Under the pieces are notes generated by a model. It saw nothing but the letters and a program-made list of their open reading frames with translations, had not been told where the DNA came from and made no database searches. From contig JAJSPD010000001.1 in NCBI GenBank assembly GCA_021307315.1, forward strand, positions 868,001 to 932,000: a DNA stretch of 64,000 nt, given 5' to 3'. Source of the stretch: Bisporella sp. PMI_857 (taxonomy: Eukaryota > Ascomycota > Leotiomycetes > Helotiales > Helotiaceae). The translations under genes were made by a program, and so were the position numbers. Shown here one piece after another: positions 1 through 11,953 of the stretch; position 1 is the stretch's first letter, and the number at the start of each line of letters is the position of its first letter.

Positions 1-1428
1 AGGAGTCCAAAAGAAAATGCGCTTTCCCAACAGCGGTCGGCATCCTTGCCAATAAACGAGTACAATCGAGCGCTGCGGTCTCACTCAGTAGTCCTTGACG
101 ATAAGGAGACTAGGGATTCTGTGCAGTCAATTCGAAAACCAGGAATGAGACAGAGAAGGTCTACAACACCGAGCAGATTGTGGACGCCAAACAGAGCTCC
201 TGGATATGAAGATTGGACTGGACTTTCACCAAGACCTGCGAGTAGTCATGCACGAGATAGCAGGTATCTTGCTGATGTCAATGACGAAGAGCCGATAGGC
301 GTTGCGGTGACATGTCACCCGAATCGTAGGTCACGAAGTCTCGGCGAGCTAAGAGAGACTATGATGTCCCACCAAGTAACTCGCCGACGAAGTGATGAGA
401 TCAGATACTGGAGGGAGAGCTATGATCCGGGATTATTGTCCCCCATGTCATCTAATAAAGCGGATGCGGAGGGTGAAGAACCCATCAATATAGAAGGGCC
501 ACCACTTCCTGAACAAGAGCCAGAGAAGCTAACGCAGCCTTTCAATTTTGGTCCATTGGGAGAAATGGCTGGTATGAAGATAACACAGGCTGCAAGTCTC
601 GAGAGCCGGGTTTTAAGATTGGAGAAAAGGGTGAATGAAGTGGACAAAGTTTTATCTCGAATGCATACTCGTTCATCAACAGACCCTCTCATACTTCAAG
701 ATCCGCCTAGCAGGACTTCAAGGAGAGGCCGCAGCGGTTCAGGGCCCCGACCAAAAACAGACGAGTCCGAAATTTCTTTGCCTAATAACCATCTATATCG
801 GGGAGTACAGCAGACACATCCTCTACACCCCAAAAGTCAATTTCGGTCATCCTCGTATGGAAGCACCCGGCCATCAACAACATCTACAACTAATTCACAA
901 CGCATGTCTTTTGAGAACACATCTCATGCATTTCTTTCCTCTACAGAGCCTACGGAACTCAGCACATCACGCCAGAACGCTCGTCCGCTCTCTACTTCTA
1001 CTACTATCCGTGGTGTCCCTTCCAGCTCGCCTACTCACTCCAAAGGCGAAGGCTTGACAGGCGAGCATTATACCACGCTGACGAACATGATACTTGCTGA
1101 GCAAGCAGCACGTCAAGATCTCGAGGCCGTAGTCAAGGATCTACAACAACAGCTGTACCAGCAATTACAAATGATACGGGCCTCGAGATTGCCTCTTCCA
1201 GGTACAACGAGCGTTCCAGGTGGAGGAACGTTCTCCACCTTCGATGACAGCGATGAGGAAGGACAATTGGCGCATGATGACTTCCGCACACCTAATGAAG
1301 AAAGAACTCACTTTGGGGACGAGATATTTGGGGATGTGAAATCTAATATTGAAACCACAGCGCCTCGGACCTTGAGCTTAAGCCAAATGACTCTAGGGAA
1401 AGGGGCGCCGCCGAGCATGAATTTTTGA
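1..1428 (+). CDS. coiled-coil hypothetical protein, 3' part only
   Basis: The reading frame is already open at base 1 and runs to TGA at 1426-1428, giving about 475 residues of an incomplete protein. The codon near position 46 that could be taken for a start is TTG, so I treat the gene as truncated by the window edge. The protein is rich in Ser, Thr, Arg and Pro and mostly looks disordered. It has two heptad-like stretches, one near bases 598-660 (SLESRVLRLEKRVNEV) and one near bases 1090-1180 (AEQAARQDLEAVVKDLQQQL), plus an acidic patch (DDSDEE) near the end. These suggest a scaffold or cytoskeletal partner, but I recognise no family and assign no function. Confidence 0.7.
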   Translation, partial: RSPKENALSQQRSASLPINEYNRALRSHSVVLDDKETRDSVQSIRKPGMRQRRSTTPSRLWTPNRAPGYEDWTGLSPRPASSHARDSRYLADVNDEEPIGVAVTCHPNRRSRSLGELRETMMSHQVTRRRSDEIRYWRESYDPGLLSPMSSNKADAEGEEPINIEGPPLPEQEPEKLTQPFNFGPLGEMAGMKITQAASLESRVLRLEKRVNEVDKVLSRMHTRSSTDPLILQDPPSRTSRRGRSGSGPRPKTDESEISLPNNHLYRGVQQTHPLHPKSQFRSSSYGSTRPSTTSTTNSQRMSFENTSHAFLSSTEPTELSTSRQNARPLSTSTTIRGVPSSSPTHSKGEGLTGEHYTTLTNMILAEQAARQDLEAVVKDLQQQLYQQLQMIRASRLPLPGTTSVPGGGTFSTFDDSDEEGQLAHDDFRTPNEERTHFGDEIFGDVKSNIETTAPRTLSLSQMTLGKGAPPSMNF

Positions 1429-2732
1429 GAGCATTGTTTCTGTTTGCATATAGCGAAGATACCATGGGTGGGTGACCTGGAGAAGTATGCATTGTAATTG
1501 TATGTTTGGAGTTCCGCGTTAGGATTTGTTGAGGGCCTTGTATGATATCAGGAGCTATGCATTAAGGACAGGGTTGAACCCAAATAATGAATAGTAGGTG
1601 AATTGAAGATGGCCGTAAGTGCCAATTTCAAGCAGCAGGTGTACAATCCATCGTGTTTATTCTGAGAACTGCAATGTGAAATGCTGCGATTGCGGTTTAA
1701 GCTTGATGCGGAAGAGTTTATTCAAATGGGTTACGTCTAATGGTTTGACCTCTTTGATTGATGAAATTCTTAATGCTAGCTTATGCTCCATCTTCTCCAG
1801 CTTGCGGCGTTCACGATATCACATTAGCTCTTTATGTTTTGAAAAGGATTAGATCAGGCCTATGGGCATTTGCTCTCTATATCATCTACCCGATGCCAGA
1901 GCAATGGTTTGATACGTGGTTCTGGTCTCAGTGCTCTGTATGAGCATTTAATCCTACTTGACTTCGGTGCCCAGTCTCTTTTCCAAGTACTTTGGGTACA
2001 ATTCTTGTTGGCCATGTTGGAGTTGTGCAGACAGAAGATTATCTGCGAGCAGCCTCTGGTATCGCTACCGTTTGGAGAGCATCTGCTGTTTGGAGATAGA
2101 ATCATCGAATGAGTCTTTTGTCAAAAATCAAACTGCACACCAAAGGACTTGGAAGTGTGTCTTACACACTACATGAGGTACTACTATGTTATCTTTGAGA
2201 TCATCGGATGGTCATGCTTCTTGCCCTTTTTGTGACAACCGTTTACAAACGAGGAAGGAACGCAACTGCCTACATATAGATCCTTTCACCTTGCGTTTGA
2301 TGGACAGAACGAACAAGGCCACTTCTAGTTCCAGTAAAGGAAAATAGTTCCTTAAGCTTCGTTCTTCTCTTTTGTCAACGTTGTCCTGGAAGCGGGCGCC
2401 GATTGACATTCAACACATAACATCATCATCAAGCTTGTGAGTCCCGTCCCCTTCTATCCACAAACCGCCGTTATCTATCACTACATCACAAAGCCGAAGA
2501 CATGAAAGATTTCTGCCGGTATTCCTTGATCTTTTATCTCCTTGTTGGATCTACACGGCTGTATTGATCAGCAACAGTATAGTCTTATTCTGCTCTAGTG
2601 CTGAGGGCCGAGGGCTTTCTGCCATCGCCATAACTCCCAAGAGTTTTTTCCTTCGCCTCATACTTTCCAGTCAGCGAGTGTTCCGGACACCTACTGACTT
2701 TGATCTGATCTAGCTCACGTTCGATAGACAAG
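1429..2732. other. intergenic, 1.3 kb
   Basis: This holds the 3' flank of the left-edge gene and the upstream region of the BTB gene. Only short, overlapping frames without coding character are present. The last 250 bases are CT- and CA-rich, as in a fungal leader or promoter. Confidence 0.6.
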
Positions 2733-4037
2733 ATGTCAGGCTGCCAGAGCCTCAACTGCAAAGCCCCCAGGTGTGAATTCGGCACCTTTTGGTCACCAGT
2801 AAGGAACGTGCTGACAATATCGCTCTTCAGAAGCAGAGATCTCGGCAAGGAGGTCCTAACTATCATGGTTGGCAAAGGTGATAAGGTATGTACCTTTCCC
2901 CGGACAATATCTTCCTACTGCTAACCAGATCGAAAGGCCAAGAAACTCACCGTCCATAAGAAACTTCTTGAAAAGCATACCGACTATTTCAAGAAGAACA
3001 AAATCCTCGAGAATATCAATGAATCGGGTGCCATAAATTTCGAAAAAGGGGATCCTGAGATCTATGAGATGCTAGTTAAATGGGCATACACTGGTGTGAC
3101 TCCTTGCAGTTCCACACAAACCATCTCTAACACGAACCATTTCAGGACAGGTTGACAAGTGCATTACGCGCTTCAAGCTCACAGGAAAGTTGAGCGACTT
3201 CACTGCCGATGGGATCCAAGAGTACGAAGACGACTTGCGAGCCGAGTTCAATAGACACCTTGAGAAGTTGGTGGACCTATATTCTCTGGCGGAGAAGTAC
3301 GAAATCAATGACTTGATGAACCGAGCCATCGATAACATTCAGGATGGTTACAAGGAGTATGGAACTGTGTTTGGGTATGAAGTATCCGCCTCTCCTCATG
3401 CCCGTTCTGTACAGCTTCTGATGTGTCATAAACCGCGATGCTTTCCCCAAGAAGTCGGTCTTTGCGAGGCCAAGACGTATGGTTAGCATTGGTCATTATT
3501 GAGAATGTAGAAAACGTAGACGGATTGCTTTTTTTTTTTTAGATTCAGGTTATAGAGCACTCCTTAAAGGAGTCCATTGCTAACACGGCATTTAGGCCCG
3601 GCCTTGCCCTTAGGATCTTCCGAAGCACGAAGGGTAACTCTCCTCTTCGAGACCTTTGCATTGGTGGTGTCATCATTCATATGGATCGAGGCTGCTCCCA
3701 ACTCCGTGATGAGGTCATGAAACTCTGCTTCATGATACCCGACTACCTCCCTCATATGCTCAAATGGATCGCTCGCAACTTTCACATGTTCGGTAAGCGC
3801 GAGCGCATTGGTTTCACTGTTGGAACATATCAGCGTGAAGGAGATGAGGTCTTTAAGGGCTTTTCAATGTTCAATCGGGCGATGCTGTGCCCATGCCATT
3901 TCCATACCCACGCACCTGGTAAGCCTCGTTACCTAAAAAGTCCACCGTATAACCTCTTCCTCAATATACCATTCTTTGGCATGTTAGGAAATGCGATAAG
4001 AAGGGCTATGCTGAAAGTCACTAGGCCAGGCTCATAA
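2733..4037 (+). CDS. BTB/POZ domain protein
   Basis: Proposed exons are 2733-2885, 2937-3093, 3146-3374 and 3596-4037, coding 326 residues in frame. After a short N-terminus the BTB fold begins with VLTIMVGKGDKAKKLTVHKK, followed by LLEKHTDYFKKN and a YEMLVKWAYTG helix. Further on are a helical segment (VDLYSLAEKYEINDLMNRAI) and a C-terminal part (SPLRDLC...DYLPHMLKWI). This layout matches the large fungal family of roughly 250-350-residue BTB proteins of unknown role; BTB domains in general mediate dimerisation and some act as Cullin-3 adaptors. The third intron (221 bp) is long for this window and could hide a decayed exon. Near the end a second frame reads CDKKGYAESH, so the 3' exon border or an indel there is uncertain. 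Confidence 0.7.
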
Positions 4038-4152
4038 GGGTCATAAAGATTGCGCCGTCCCGTTCTTAGATTGTGACCATCCTGATGGAGAATAAGAGAA
4101 CCTAGTGGATGAGAATACTTCGGTTATCAAAGTCGACTTGAACAACTTGGGC

Positions 4153-4173
4153 AAGTTTGACTAGGTCAAACTT
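4153..4173. repeat. 9-bp perfect palindrome with 3-base spacer
   Basis: AAGTTTGAC, then TAG, then GTCAAACTT. It lies just downstream of the BTB gene. It could be chance, a binding site or a weak hairpin. Confidence 0.5.
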
Positions 4174-4466
4174 CAGGCCCTTATCGCTGCCGGATGCGTT
4201 TGAACATCTTTGCCTTGTGGTGGACTTCATTGAGCAGGAGTTTTGCACCTGCGAGCCCGGAAGACTTGATATGGGGAGGATTATGTACAGATTTGCTTAA
4301 CCTTCTAATGCTACATTGTATCTTAGCTTGTGCCCAATAATGTTGTTCTTAGAAGCTCTTGCCCATGATCCGTTAAAATTATTGAAGAAAGTTAGGGGGT
4401 GATCAGCCCACATAGAGAGGCCTTGTCTCTGGAGTTATGGTCAAGCCTGAACCATAAAGTTTATCA

Positions 4467-4721
4467 TCAACACCTTAGAGCCTCTCCAGGAATGGGGATA
4501 GAGTAGTCCAAACCCTCTCCTGGCTCAATCTTCTTGAATTTCATGGCTACATCTGCCGAGAAGAAAAGTGTTCCACTACATCTTGGATGGCGAGATCTTG
4601 GATACATTATTTCTTCAGGAGCATCGATAAGATAGCCGGCAGCAGATTGAAAGAATCTATATTCTATTCTAGCCGAAACGCGCATGCTTTGAAAAACACT
4701 AGTTGCCTCTACCCTTAACAA
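4467..4721 (-). CDS. possible small or remnant ORF, 84 aa
   Basis: An ATG-initiated frame of 84 codons. Parts such as EEIMYPRSRHPRCSGTLFF and FKKIEPGEGLDYSIPIPG read like folded protein, but I do not recognise a family. No upstream exon is evident on this strand. It may be a fragment of a decayed gene in the gene-poor stretch, or a chance frame. Confidence 0.2.
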   Translation of the reverse strand: MLRVEATSVFQSMRVSARIEYRFFQSAAGYLIDAPEEIMYPRSRHPRCSGTLFFSADVAMKFKKIEPGEGLDYSIPIPGEALRC

Positions 4722-6603
4722 CCCAGTGTTTGCAATACTGAATACTACAGATCAGCATCAAGAACCATCATCTCCGACACCTGCTAAGTGTGCAGTGCCG
4801 GCACTCATAAACCCGAGAAAATGATTCACGATTAAACATGGCTAGTAATAACATGTTAAAGCAGCTGAGACTTCAAGCCGTCAATCCGATGGGGAAGAAT
4901 GTCTCCTCCGCACTGGGTCCGCTCTAGACTTCGAAATTCCGCAGAATGGTATCGAGAATCACCGCTTGAGATTCTGGAATTCGTGATAGATTGCTCACAA
5001 CTAGACTCATTCGAAAAGCATTTGGTAAATATGGAGCAACGCATGATTGAATGATGGATATTACTGTAAAGAGGCAACATAGACATAACTCTCAGCAAGT
5101 GATTCCCGGCAAATATTTAATTCTGAATTGTAAAGTTCTAGAAGCCTGCACCAGGAATCATCACCGGAGAATCTTGAGCCTCCATTTCCCGTGGGACGCG
5201 CTGGGCGAAGACTTCTGATACTTGCACCAGATCATGATTCAGACTTCACAGGATACCATACTTCAAGAGAACAAACGAGGTGATTCAAAGGATGCATATT
5301 CTTCCAAAGAGTGAAAGGGCGATACACACGGAGGCAAACTAGCAAGACAGCTGGATGTGAGGTTCCAGAACTTCAAGCCCACTCAATCCTTTTTGACTTG
5401 TAACATGAAAGCCTGAAAGCAGTGTCTCGACGATGGTTTGACATTGATGCTTAGCAATAAATATCGCATAGCATATCCAGGTCTGAACGGGGACTTAAGA
5501 CGATGATACAGATGTTAGGTGGAGCCCCAGGTCTCATCCACATCATGCTCTTGAACGTGATCGTTTGGAGACCAAGTACCAGCGAGGACAGTGGTCCGAG
5601 ATCAAGATTCCCACTCGCGATTCTTGAATCATCGGCTGCAAAGATGAAATTTCCAGATAGGACAATACAGTAAACCAATAAAGCAATATTCAACCACATC
5701 CTTTCATGTCGACCATCTACCTCTCTCCCACAAATCGCCCCCACCAGCCGCTGTCAAAGAATTGTCAAACAAAACGCTAACGACTCGTTTCATATCAAAC
5801 ACGATCCTTCCCAGACTCTCATGATTCCCATGCCACTTCACACGGGCAGTCCCAGAGCCTCACGCAATGCATAAACACGCATGAAACCTAACTTCTCAAA
5901 ATAGCATTCCAGGGCCTCAGGTTGAGTGGGCGGGCTGCTTTCCCCTCAAATCTGGAAACGTAAAGCAAACTCATGCGAACACCACTGGGGCCCGTCAATA
6001 CCTCGTCCCTGCAAATGGTGTTATCGGCTCAGCACCAGATCGTCGCAATCGAAAACAATGAACTTTGCCATCGCGTCTCCACTTGGAGTAGGTGCCCACC
6101 GTTCTAGTGAATTCTTGAGCTCAGCGGAAGGGTCCGCTGCCGAGGGACTGGTGCCTCTCCCTCTTGGTCTTCGGGGCGGCTGGGGGGACGAGCTACCTGC
6201 CGCGTCCTTCGGCAGGGGTTGAAACTTCTAGAAGGTTTATCATCTGTTATCACCCCTACCCGGCACGGTCCCGCATTTTGAGTCTGGTTGGAGAGGTGGG
6301 CGGGGGATGAGGATTGGATGTGGAAAAGCTCGTCCGAAAGAATGCCTACTCGATTTCACGGGCTTTTTTTTCTTCCAGCTTCAAGAGTTCAAACATCGGC
6401 CAAGCCTCAAACCTTAATGAAAGTATCAATGCGACGCTGGTATGGTAACGTGGTGGCAACTCCAGCACGTTTTCTTGTGGCCATCCAATTCATTTCAAAG
6501 GCCCCAACGACGTCGTAGTCGGAGAAATGCTAGGCCTTTGGAACAGAACGATACATAGTCTACTTCTTTATAGAGCTACAGTAGCTTCCGGGTGATTGGA
6601 TCG

Positions 6604-6665
6604 TCCACCACGGCAGATCTTAATTACAATTTGATATTGGGGTTTTAGAGATCTGCCGTGGTGGA
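6604..6665. repeat. 17-bp perfect inverted repeat, 28-base loop
   Basis: The left arm at 6604-6620 (TCCACCACGGCAGATCT) is exactly complementary to the right arm at 6649-6665. The loop at 6621-6648 is AT-rich. It lies in the gene-poor stretch with no gene on either side. It could be a solo foldback or MITE remnant, or the stem of an RNA. Confidence 0.85.
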
Positions 6666-9600
6666 TGTAGGCGAGTTTACGGAAATTGTAGTAATCTACC
6701 AGGACCTACTGTTGACGGCCGTATTTTACAAAGTGCAAATGATGTGATATGACAGTCCTATCTATCTGTTGGTTGTTGGAGCAAGACCTGCAAAGGAAGG
6801 TGACCAAACTTCCAGAGAAGATAGCGAGCATGAGAAAAAATCGACAGATTTCCAGGTGGTTGGATCACTGCTCATCCTGCAGGAACCTCATGCAGACGCT
6901 CAAATCCGCATGCACTCTCGACCATACGAAGGGTACTGGCCCAAAATCTCAATATTGTCTTGGCGATAGTCTTCCAACACTGCAGCAGCCAGGGACCCTG
7001 CCAATTGATTGACCAAAAATCCGGGGGAAATTACAAAACTAGAAAGTAGCCTGCAAGGATCGGTGATTTTTGTTCGAAGAATATCAAAGCGATGGAGCCG
7101 AAGTGCTGGTCTTTGGAAGAGCATGACGAGTTGTTCTCCCCGAATATTACGTGTGACTGATGTTGGGATTATGCTGGATATTGGAGCATGGTGGCTTAAG
7201 AAAGTCCTACAAAGATCAGGACAACTATCTCTAATAGCTAGCAGCCGCCTCTGCAGACTACTGAAAGCTTGGACAAAGGCAAAGACGAAGATCCCAAAGT
7301 AAAATTCTGCGGTATGCCAGATAATTACTTAAGTATATGAGTGAGACAGTATCCATCAATTCTAGAGATATTGAGCCTGTCGGCATGCTTCCCAGGTCAC
7401 AGTTTTCATCGCTTGGGCCTGAACCCAAGCTTCTGTTCTTTGAAGGCATTTGTCTCATCGCCATCCAGGGCAAAAAAGCCACCGAGGATCCATAGCAAAG
7501 TCCTTGGGACGAATCCCAAGTATTTGGCTGGGTCAGGAACACATTCCCGACAGCCGCGGATGGGTCAATAACGAGCATTATTGGTTGCCACGATTTGCTA
7601 ATTTGTTAAAACTCCCGAGCTCCACGTTTGCCAAAAACTCAAATATTCCACGGAGACCCTTGAGAAATTGCGTCTCCATGTGCTAATCGATATCTACCCT
7701 CATTCATGACAGTCTGATTCGGGAAGAAGCGAGTCAGACCTCAATTGCAACACCAAAGGGTTGCCTCAAGGAGGCGTACGACCTTTCCTAGATGCTTTCA
7801 CCCAAGAAAGGGAAGACGAAGGCAAACAATCACATAGTTGTACGACATGGCGGCATATCCGGACCTCTCAGCATTTCCGTACCTGCAGGAGGGGTGCATC
7901 GTTCCTGCATGGGAGGCCACACAAGGCCGATTGGTGAAGGCGAGGTCTGGAAATTCCGATAGCATGCCACCCAGCTGGTGCCCCTGCCGTTTGGTTGATA
8001 ACCTGGCTCTTCGATGCGCAGGAACAGTAAATCTTGCCCAGAGAAATCCCCAGAAGTCAGGATTCTGGACTGTATAGTACCGTAGTACCGTAGGAAGATT
8101 ATTCTGCTTCTGGAAGGGGGCCGAAGGAGACACCTCATGGCCTCAGTTCATAAAATACTGTATTGTACAGTAGTTAGTAAAACGCCGTCGCGTCTGAGGC
8201 ACGGCTGGGCGCAAAGGATAATTTCATAAAACGAAACCCCGCCAAGAAGATGTGCAAAGCACTATTGGCACAAATCCTAGCTTAAAGCAGCGAGGGTGTA
8301 GTCGGAAAGTCCAAAGCGGTTCGACCACCGTATCCTATCTTTAGGCAGGTCGACGTCGTGTTGCTGTCCTCACTGCAGCTTCGTATGCACAATTTGCATT
8401 AGCCAATGCAAGCACTTTGTACACTTGTGCAAAGCGAACCGCGCCAGGAACCCGTATCTGACTGGTACATGTCGTCAGCCACTGCTCCCCATCTTACGCT
8501 ACGAATTGACTTCTGCTGAGGTCCCAAGCCCTTGTGAACACATGTGATAACAGCACAGATAATTTATCAGATTGACAGGCGGAGAATCATGGGCGAAACG
8601 CTGAGTTATGATTCTGATCTCCCTGTGTCTTACGTTTTACTCATTACTGCCCGTCCCCGACCAGCATCAATGTGATTTCGGGTGCCTAGTGAGTCAAGTG
8701 GCGGCAACTTATCGATAAGTATCTTGACTAACTGATGCTGTCTACACCAACTGAATGTCCTCAATTCTGTGCTTATTTTTGCGGCATCCATCAGGGTATT
8801 GATGTTCAATCTTCAAGGTCAAAATTCTTGACTCCATCTCATAACAGCAGGCATCATGTCGATGTGGGTTCGAACATACATTTCACCACCAACATGCGCA
8901 TATGGAGGTGCCATTTGTCCTTAGCTTAGAAGGGTTATGTTGACTGGTTTGCTTACAACATCGTCTTGAGCTTTGATGCGGATGGGCGGAGAGTAACTGA
9001 TTACGCGGGTGCCATAAAACTTTGTACCTACAGGGAGCCTTTTGTTGGAATCCTACTCGAAATGTCTCTTCTCATCCGGTGCAACAATAAAAACACTCAG
9101 ACCCAATGAGCGTTTTGATCAGGAATGCGTCCACCTCTTGAATCCATGTGAACTCTAGCAAAGATCTGAGATAGATTGACTTTCTACGTGAAGCGTGGCA
9201 AACGTGGAGTCTGCATCATCGATCTTTTGGACTTAGGCTGAACCGAGCGTTTCATGTTTCTGAAACCCCACTTCACCAGCATGTTGGTCGTTCACGAGAG
9301 ACCAGCAAGTGAGGAGACATAGTGGCATGTGAGCTGAATTGGACTATAGACGATATGGGATGCTACTGAACGGCTGAAGTCTTGGTCGTTCCGGCATATA
9401 CCTCTCGACAGCTTGAAGGCTTCATGTCTGTTGATCACTACCCCACACGCTCACGGAATAAAGCGATGATAGGTCTGAAGAGGCGTTGGCTAGATTCAGC
9501 AACTGCAGCACCGCATATGGTAGCATGAATCGAGCACATGCACGGAATTTCAAAAGAATGTGCCTGAGAAGATTAGATTACAGGAACGAGAGAACCAATG

Positions 9601-10250
9601 TTCATCAATTTCAGAGTATAATGGAACACAAGTGCATGGTGGTGCTGTGCTTCACAATGTGAATGGTGTTGGGCAACTCAACTGCGCGTGTCGCTCTTCC
9701 CTGGTACTGAGTGAGCGTTCTACCGAATAGAAGGGAGCATGCAGGTTATAGTAACGCTTCCTGTCCTTCACCATTGCGGGCCGTGTATCATTCGATGTCG
9801 GTGAAGCCGCATCAACCAATGCTGCGCATTTCGAGGCAAATTTGAGGAATGAATCACATATAGACATGCCATAGACTAAAGCTGCTGGGTACTGTAAGTC
9901 TTATGCTAAGTTTCGTCGTTATCGGCTGGACTGATAGGCCGTGCCAGACACATAATGACAGTTAATATGTACCATCTCTGAGATCCGCAACATTTTTTTT
10001 GGTACCTGCAGGTGTACTATAAACAGCAAAACACATCTGGTGCAAATGGATTTTTATATATATCATCTGTAAATAGTATTTTGTTGCTTTTTTGCGTATG
10101 ACGAGTCAAAAAACTGTTGCATCGGCATTGAGTTCTGAGGTGAGACTGCGTTCTGACGATGATGATGCTATTTCTTTGCTTCCTATTTCTCTGGATGATC
10201 AATCAATGGATGCATGAACTGTGCCGTCGCTCAATATCTCCTCCCCCCAC

Positions 10251-11953
10251 CACTCCAAAAATGCAACAGCAGAATCTTCCAACTATCCTTCAGTTTTAAA
10301 AGATGCTGTAAAGCACGGACGAGCTAACAGATGCCCACTCATCCCAAACACTCACGCGCATGATTCTACGAGTAGCTGTTGGCGGTAGAGCGAAGTGGTG
10401 ACGCGGAGCGCGTTGCTTGAGGTCATGGTTCTCTGTCCAGTCAGTTGGAGGGGGATCCGTGATATGTGTTGTGGTGTGGTGTGGTGTGGTGTGGGATAAA
10501 AATGACAGATACTCGCGGCGTAGCTCGGTCGGGCTTATGCATGCATTAATTGGCACAAGTCTCTCGCTTTGTGCATCCAAACAACACTCGCTGCTTTTTC
10601 CCAGCTGGGAAATGTGTGTGTGAGTGGAACGGGTGGATGGATTATGAATGGTCGGCCAGGTAAAAGCACTAAAACGACCCTGAAGGGGGATGGAAGAGGC
10701 AAGACAACAGTCTCTAGGCTTGACCACGCTATAGGCCGTATCGATTGCCACCCGTCCAAGCACATTTGGGACACTAGATAGACACTAAAAAAGGTCAGGC
10801 TTGGAAGCACCCGTCAGAAACTTCCCGGCTCATCATCAGCTTTGGAAGAAGGGCTTGCTCTCCTGCACTGGACTGACTGGACTGTAATGTACTGTGCTAT
10901 ATACTATACTATACTAGTAACTCTACCGTGCTGGTGATTACTTCGGCTTATAGGCCACACGCACGCCGAAATACACACGAATCAAAAGGTGTACGTCGTT
11001 ATAGGCAGCGCGGAAACACGAGAGACAAGGGTTCTTTTATCACACCAACACCACGCCATCTACATTTAGAAGAAATCAGTGGCCATCCACCCATCCACAC
11101 TCATTCTCCCGTCATCCCCCATCCGTCCACTCACCCTCCCATGTCCACTTCACGCTCTTGATCCTGTTTGCGTATAGTCCATATAAGTCAAATCCACCCA
11201 CCACCACCGCCCCCCCGACAAGGCCCCCTGACTGGTGGGGTTTGTTCTAACTTCTTATGCCTCCGCTCACTTCATGTCTTGTTCCTGGCCATCCGTTTCC
11301 TTAATGCCTATGCACTCGACCACTAAGCTGCTTTCGTCGCCCCGGTCCTATCTTTTTACCCTCTCATGCTCGTTGATCTCTGTGCTCAGTGCTCCGTCGC
11401 TCACTGATCTTTTACTTTATTCGCAGGGTCCCCGTCACCACCACCACATTCGTTCGTTCGTCTTTCAGGTTTATCCTCCTAACCAGCACATCCTTCTTAT
11501 TATACCGTCTATCGGTTCTTCTTTTGTACCTCCACTTTCTGGAATAGTTTCGATCTGTGCTTTGCCTTATAGCCTCTTCGATCTTCTCCTGTACCTTCCT
11601 TTAGAATCTATCCTGCTGTTTCTGTAATCATATCAATATCGTCCATAATACCAATCCGAACCACTTGGACCTCGCAGCAATCCGACGAGTCTATGTACAA
11701 TCAGCAATATACCTATTAGACAGTTTTGGGCAACCACTCTGTCGTGCAGTCACTCCTTCATACGCATTTCATAGCAGTACTCATCTTGAGCCTGGAATTT
11801 ACCTAACGAAACGACCCGAACAACTAATTGAAAACAAACGCAATATATCTGAAACCAGAATTTGGTACGTGCATGTGCAGTCAAATGTTGGCGTGTAGAC
11901 ACTTACAGAAGCGGAGAGAATTCGAAGAATGTAACTAACATCACGACCTAGAA
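10251..11953 (+). promoter_or_regulatory. long upstream/leader region of the Seb1-type gene
   Basis: About 1.7 kb of CT- and CA-rich sequence without a credible gene precedes the zinc-finger factor. It carries a GTGGT microsatellite, several short upstream ATG frames (for example 11235-11627), and three STRE cores (AGGGG or its complement) at 10449-10453, 10684-10688 and 11225-11229. STRE is the known target of Msn2/Seb1-type factors, so feedback control is possible. Where transcription starts cannot be told from sequence. Confidence 0.45.
10471..10494 (+). repeat. GTGGT microsatellite, nearly five units
   Basis: Four full GTGGT units plus GTGG in tandem, in the upstream region of the zinc-finger gene. 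Confidence 0.85.

Larger units (their letters stand above)
4038..10250. other. gene-poor stretch, about 6.2 kb
   Basis: No intact gene can be supported. Frames are short and broken. A few fragments look protein-like, for instance around 6770-6970, 7260-7300 and 7260-7580, but stops and frame changes interrupt all of them, as expected for old, mutated coding sequence. The stretch also holds a small palindrome near 4153 and a hairpin-forming inverted repeat near 6604. The right end may be distal upstream sequence of the Seb1-type gene. Confidence 0.5.

Noticed and set aside
46..48. Apparent start of the left-edge ORF
   Set aside because: The codon is TTG and the frame is open to base 1; the gene is simply cut by the window edge.
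8310..8340. GGTTCGA-type box, possible tRNA
   Set aside because: No matching A-box or acceptor stem can be paired around it. The same holds near 8880 and 50756.
10296..10763. Minus-strand ORF of 155 codons upstream of seb1
   Set aside because: Made of low-complexity His/Thr runs from the GTGGT repeat; no homology signs.
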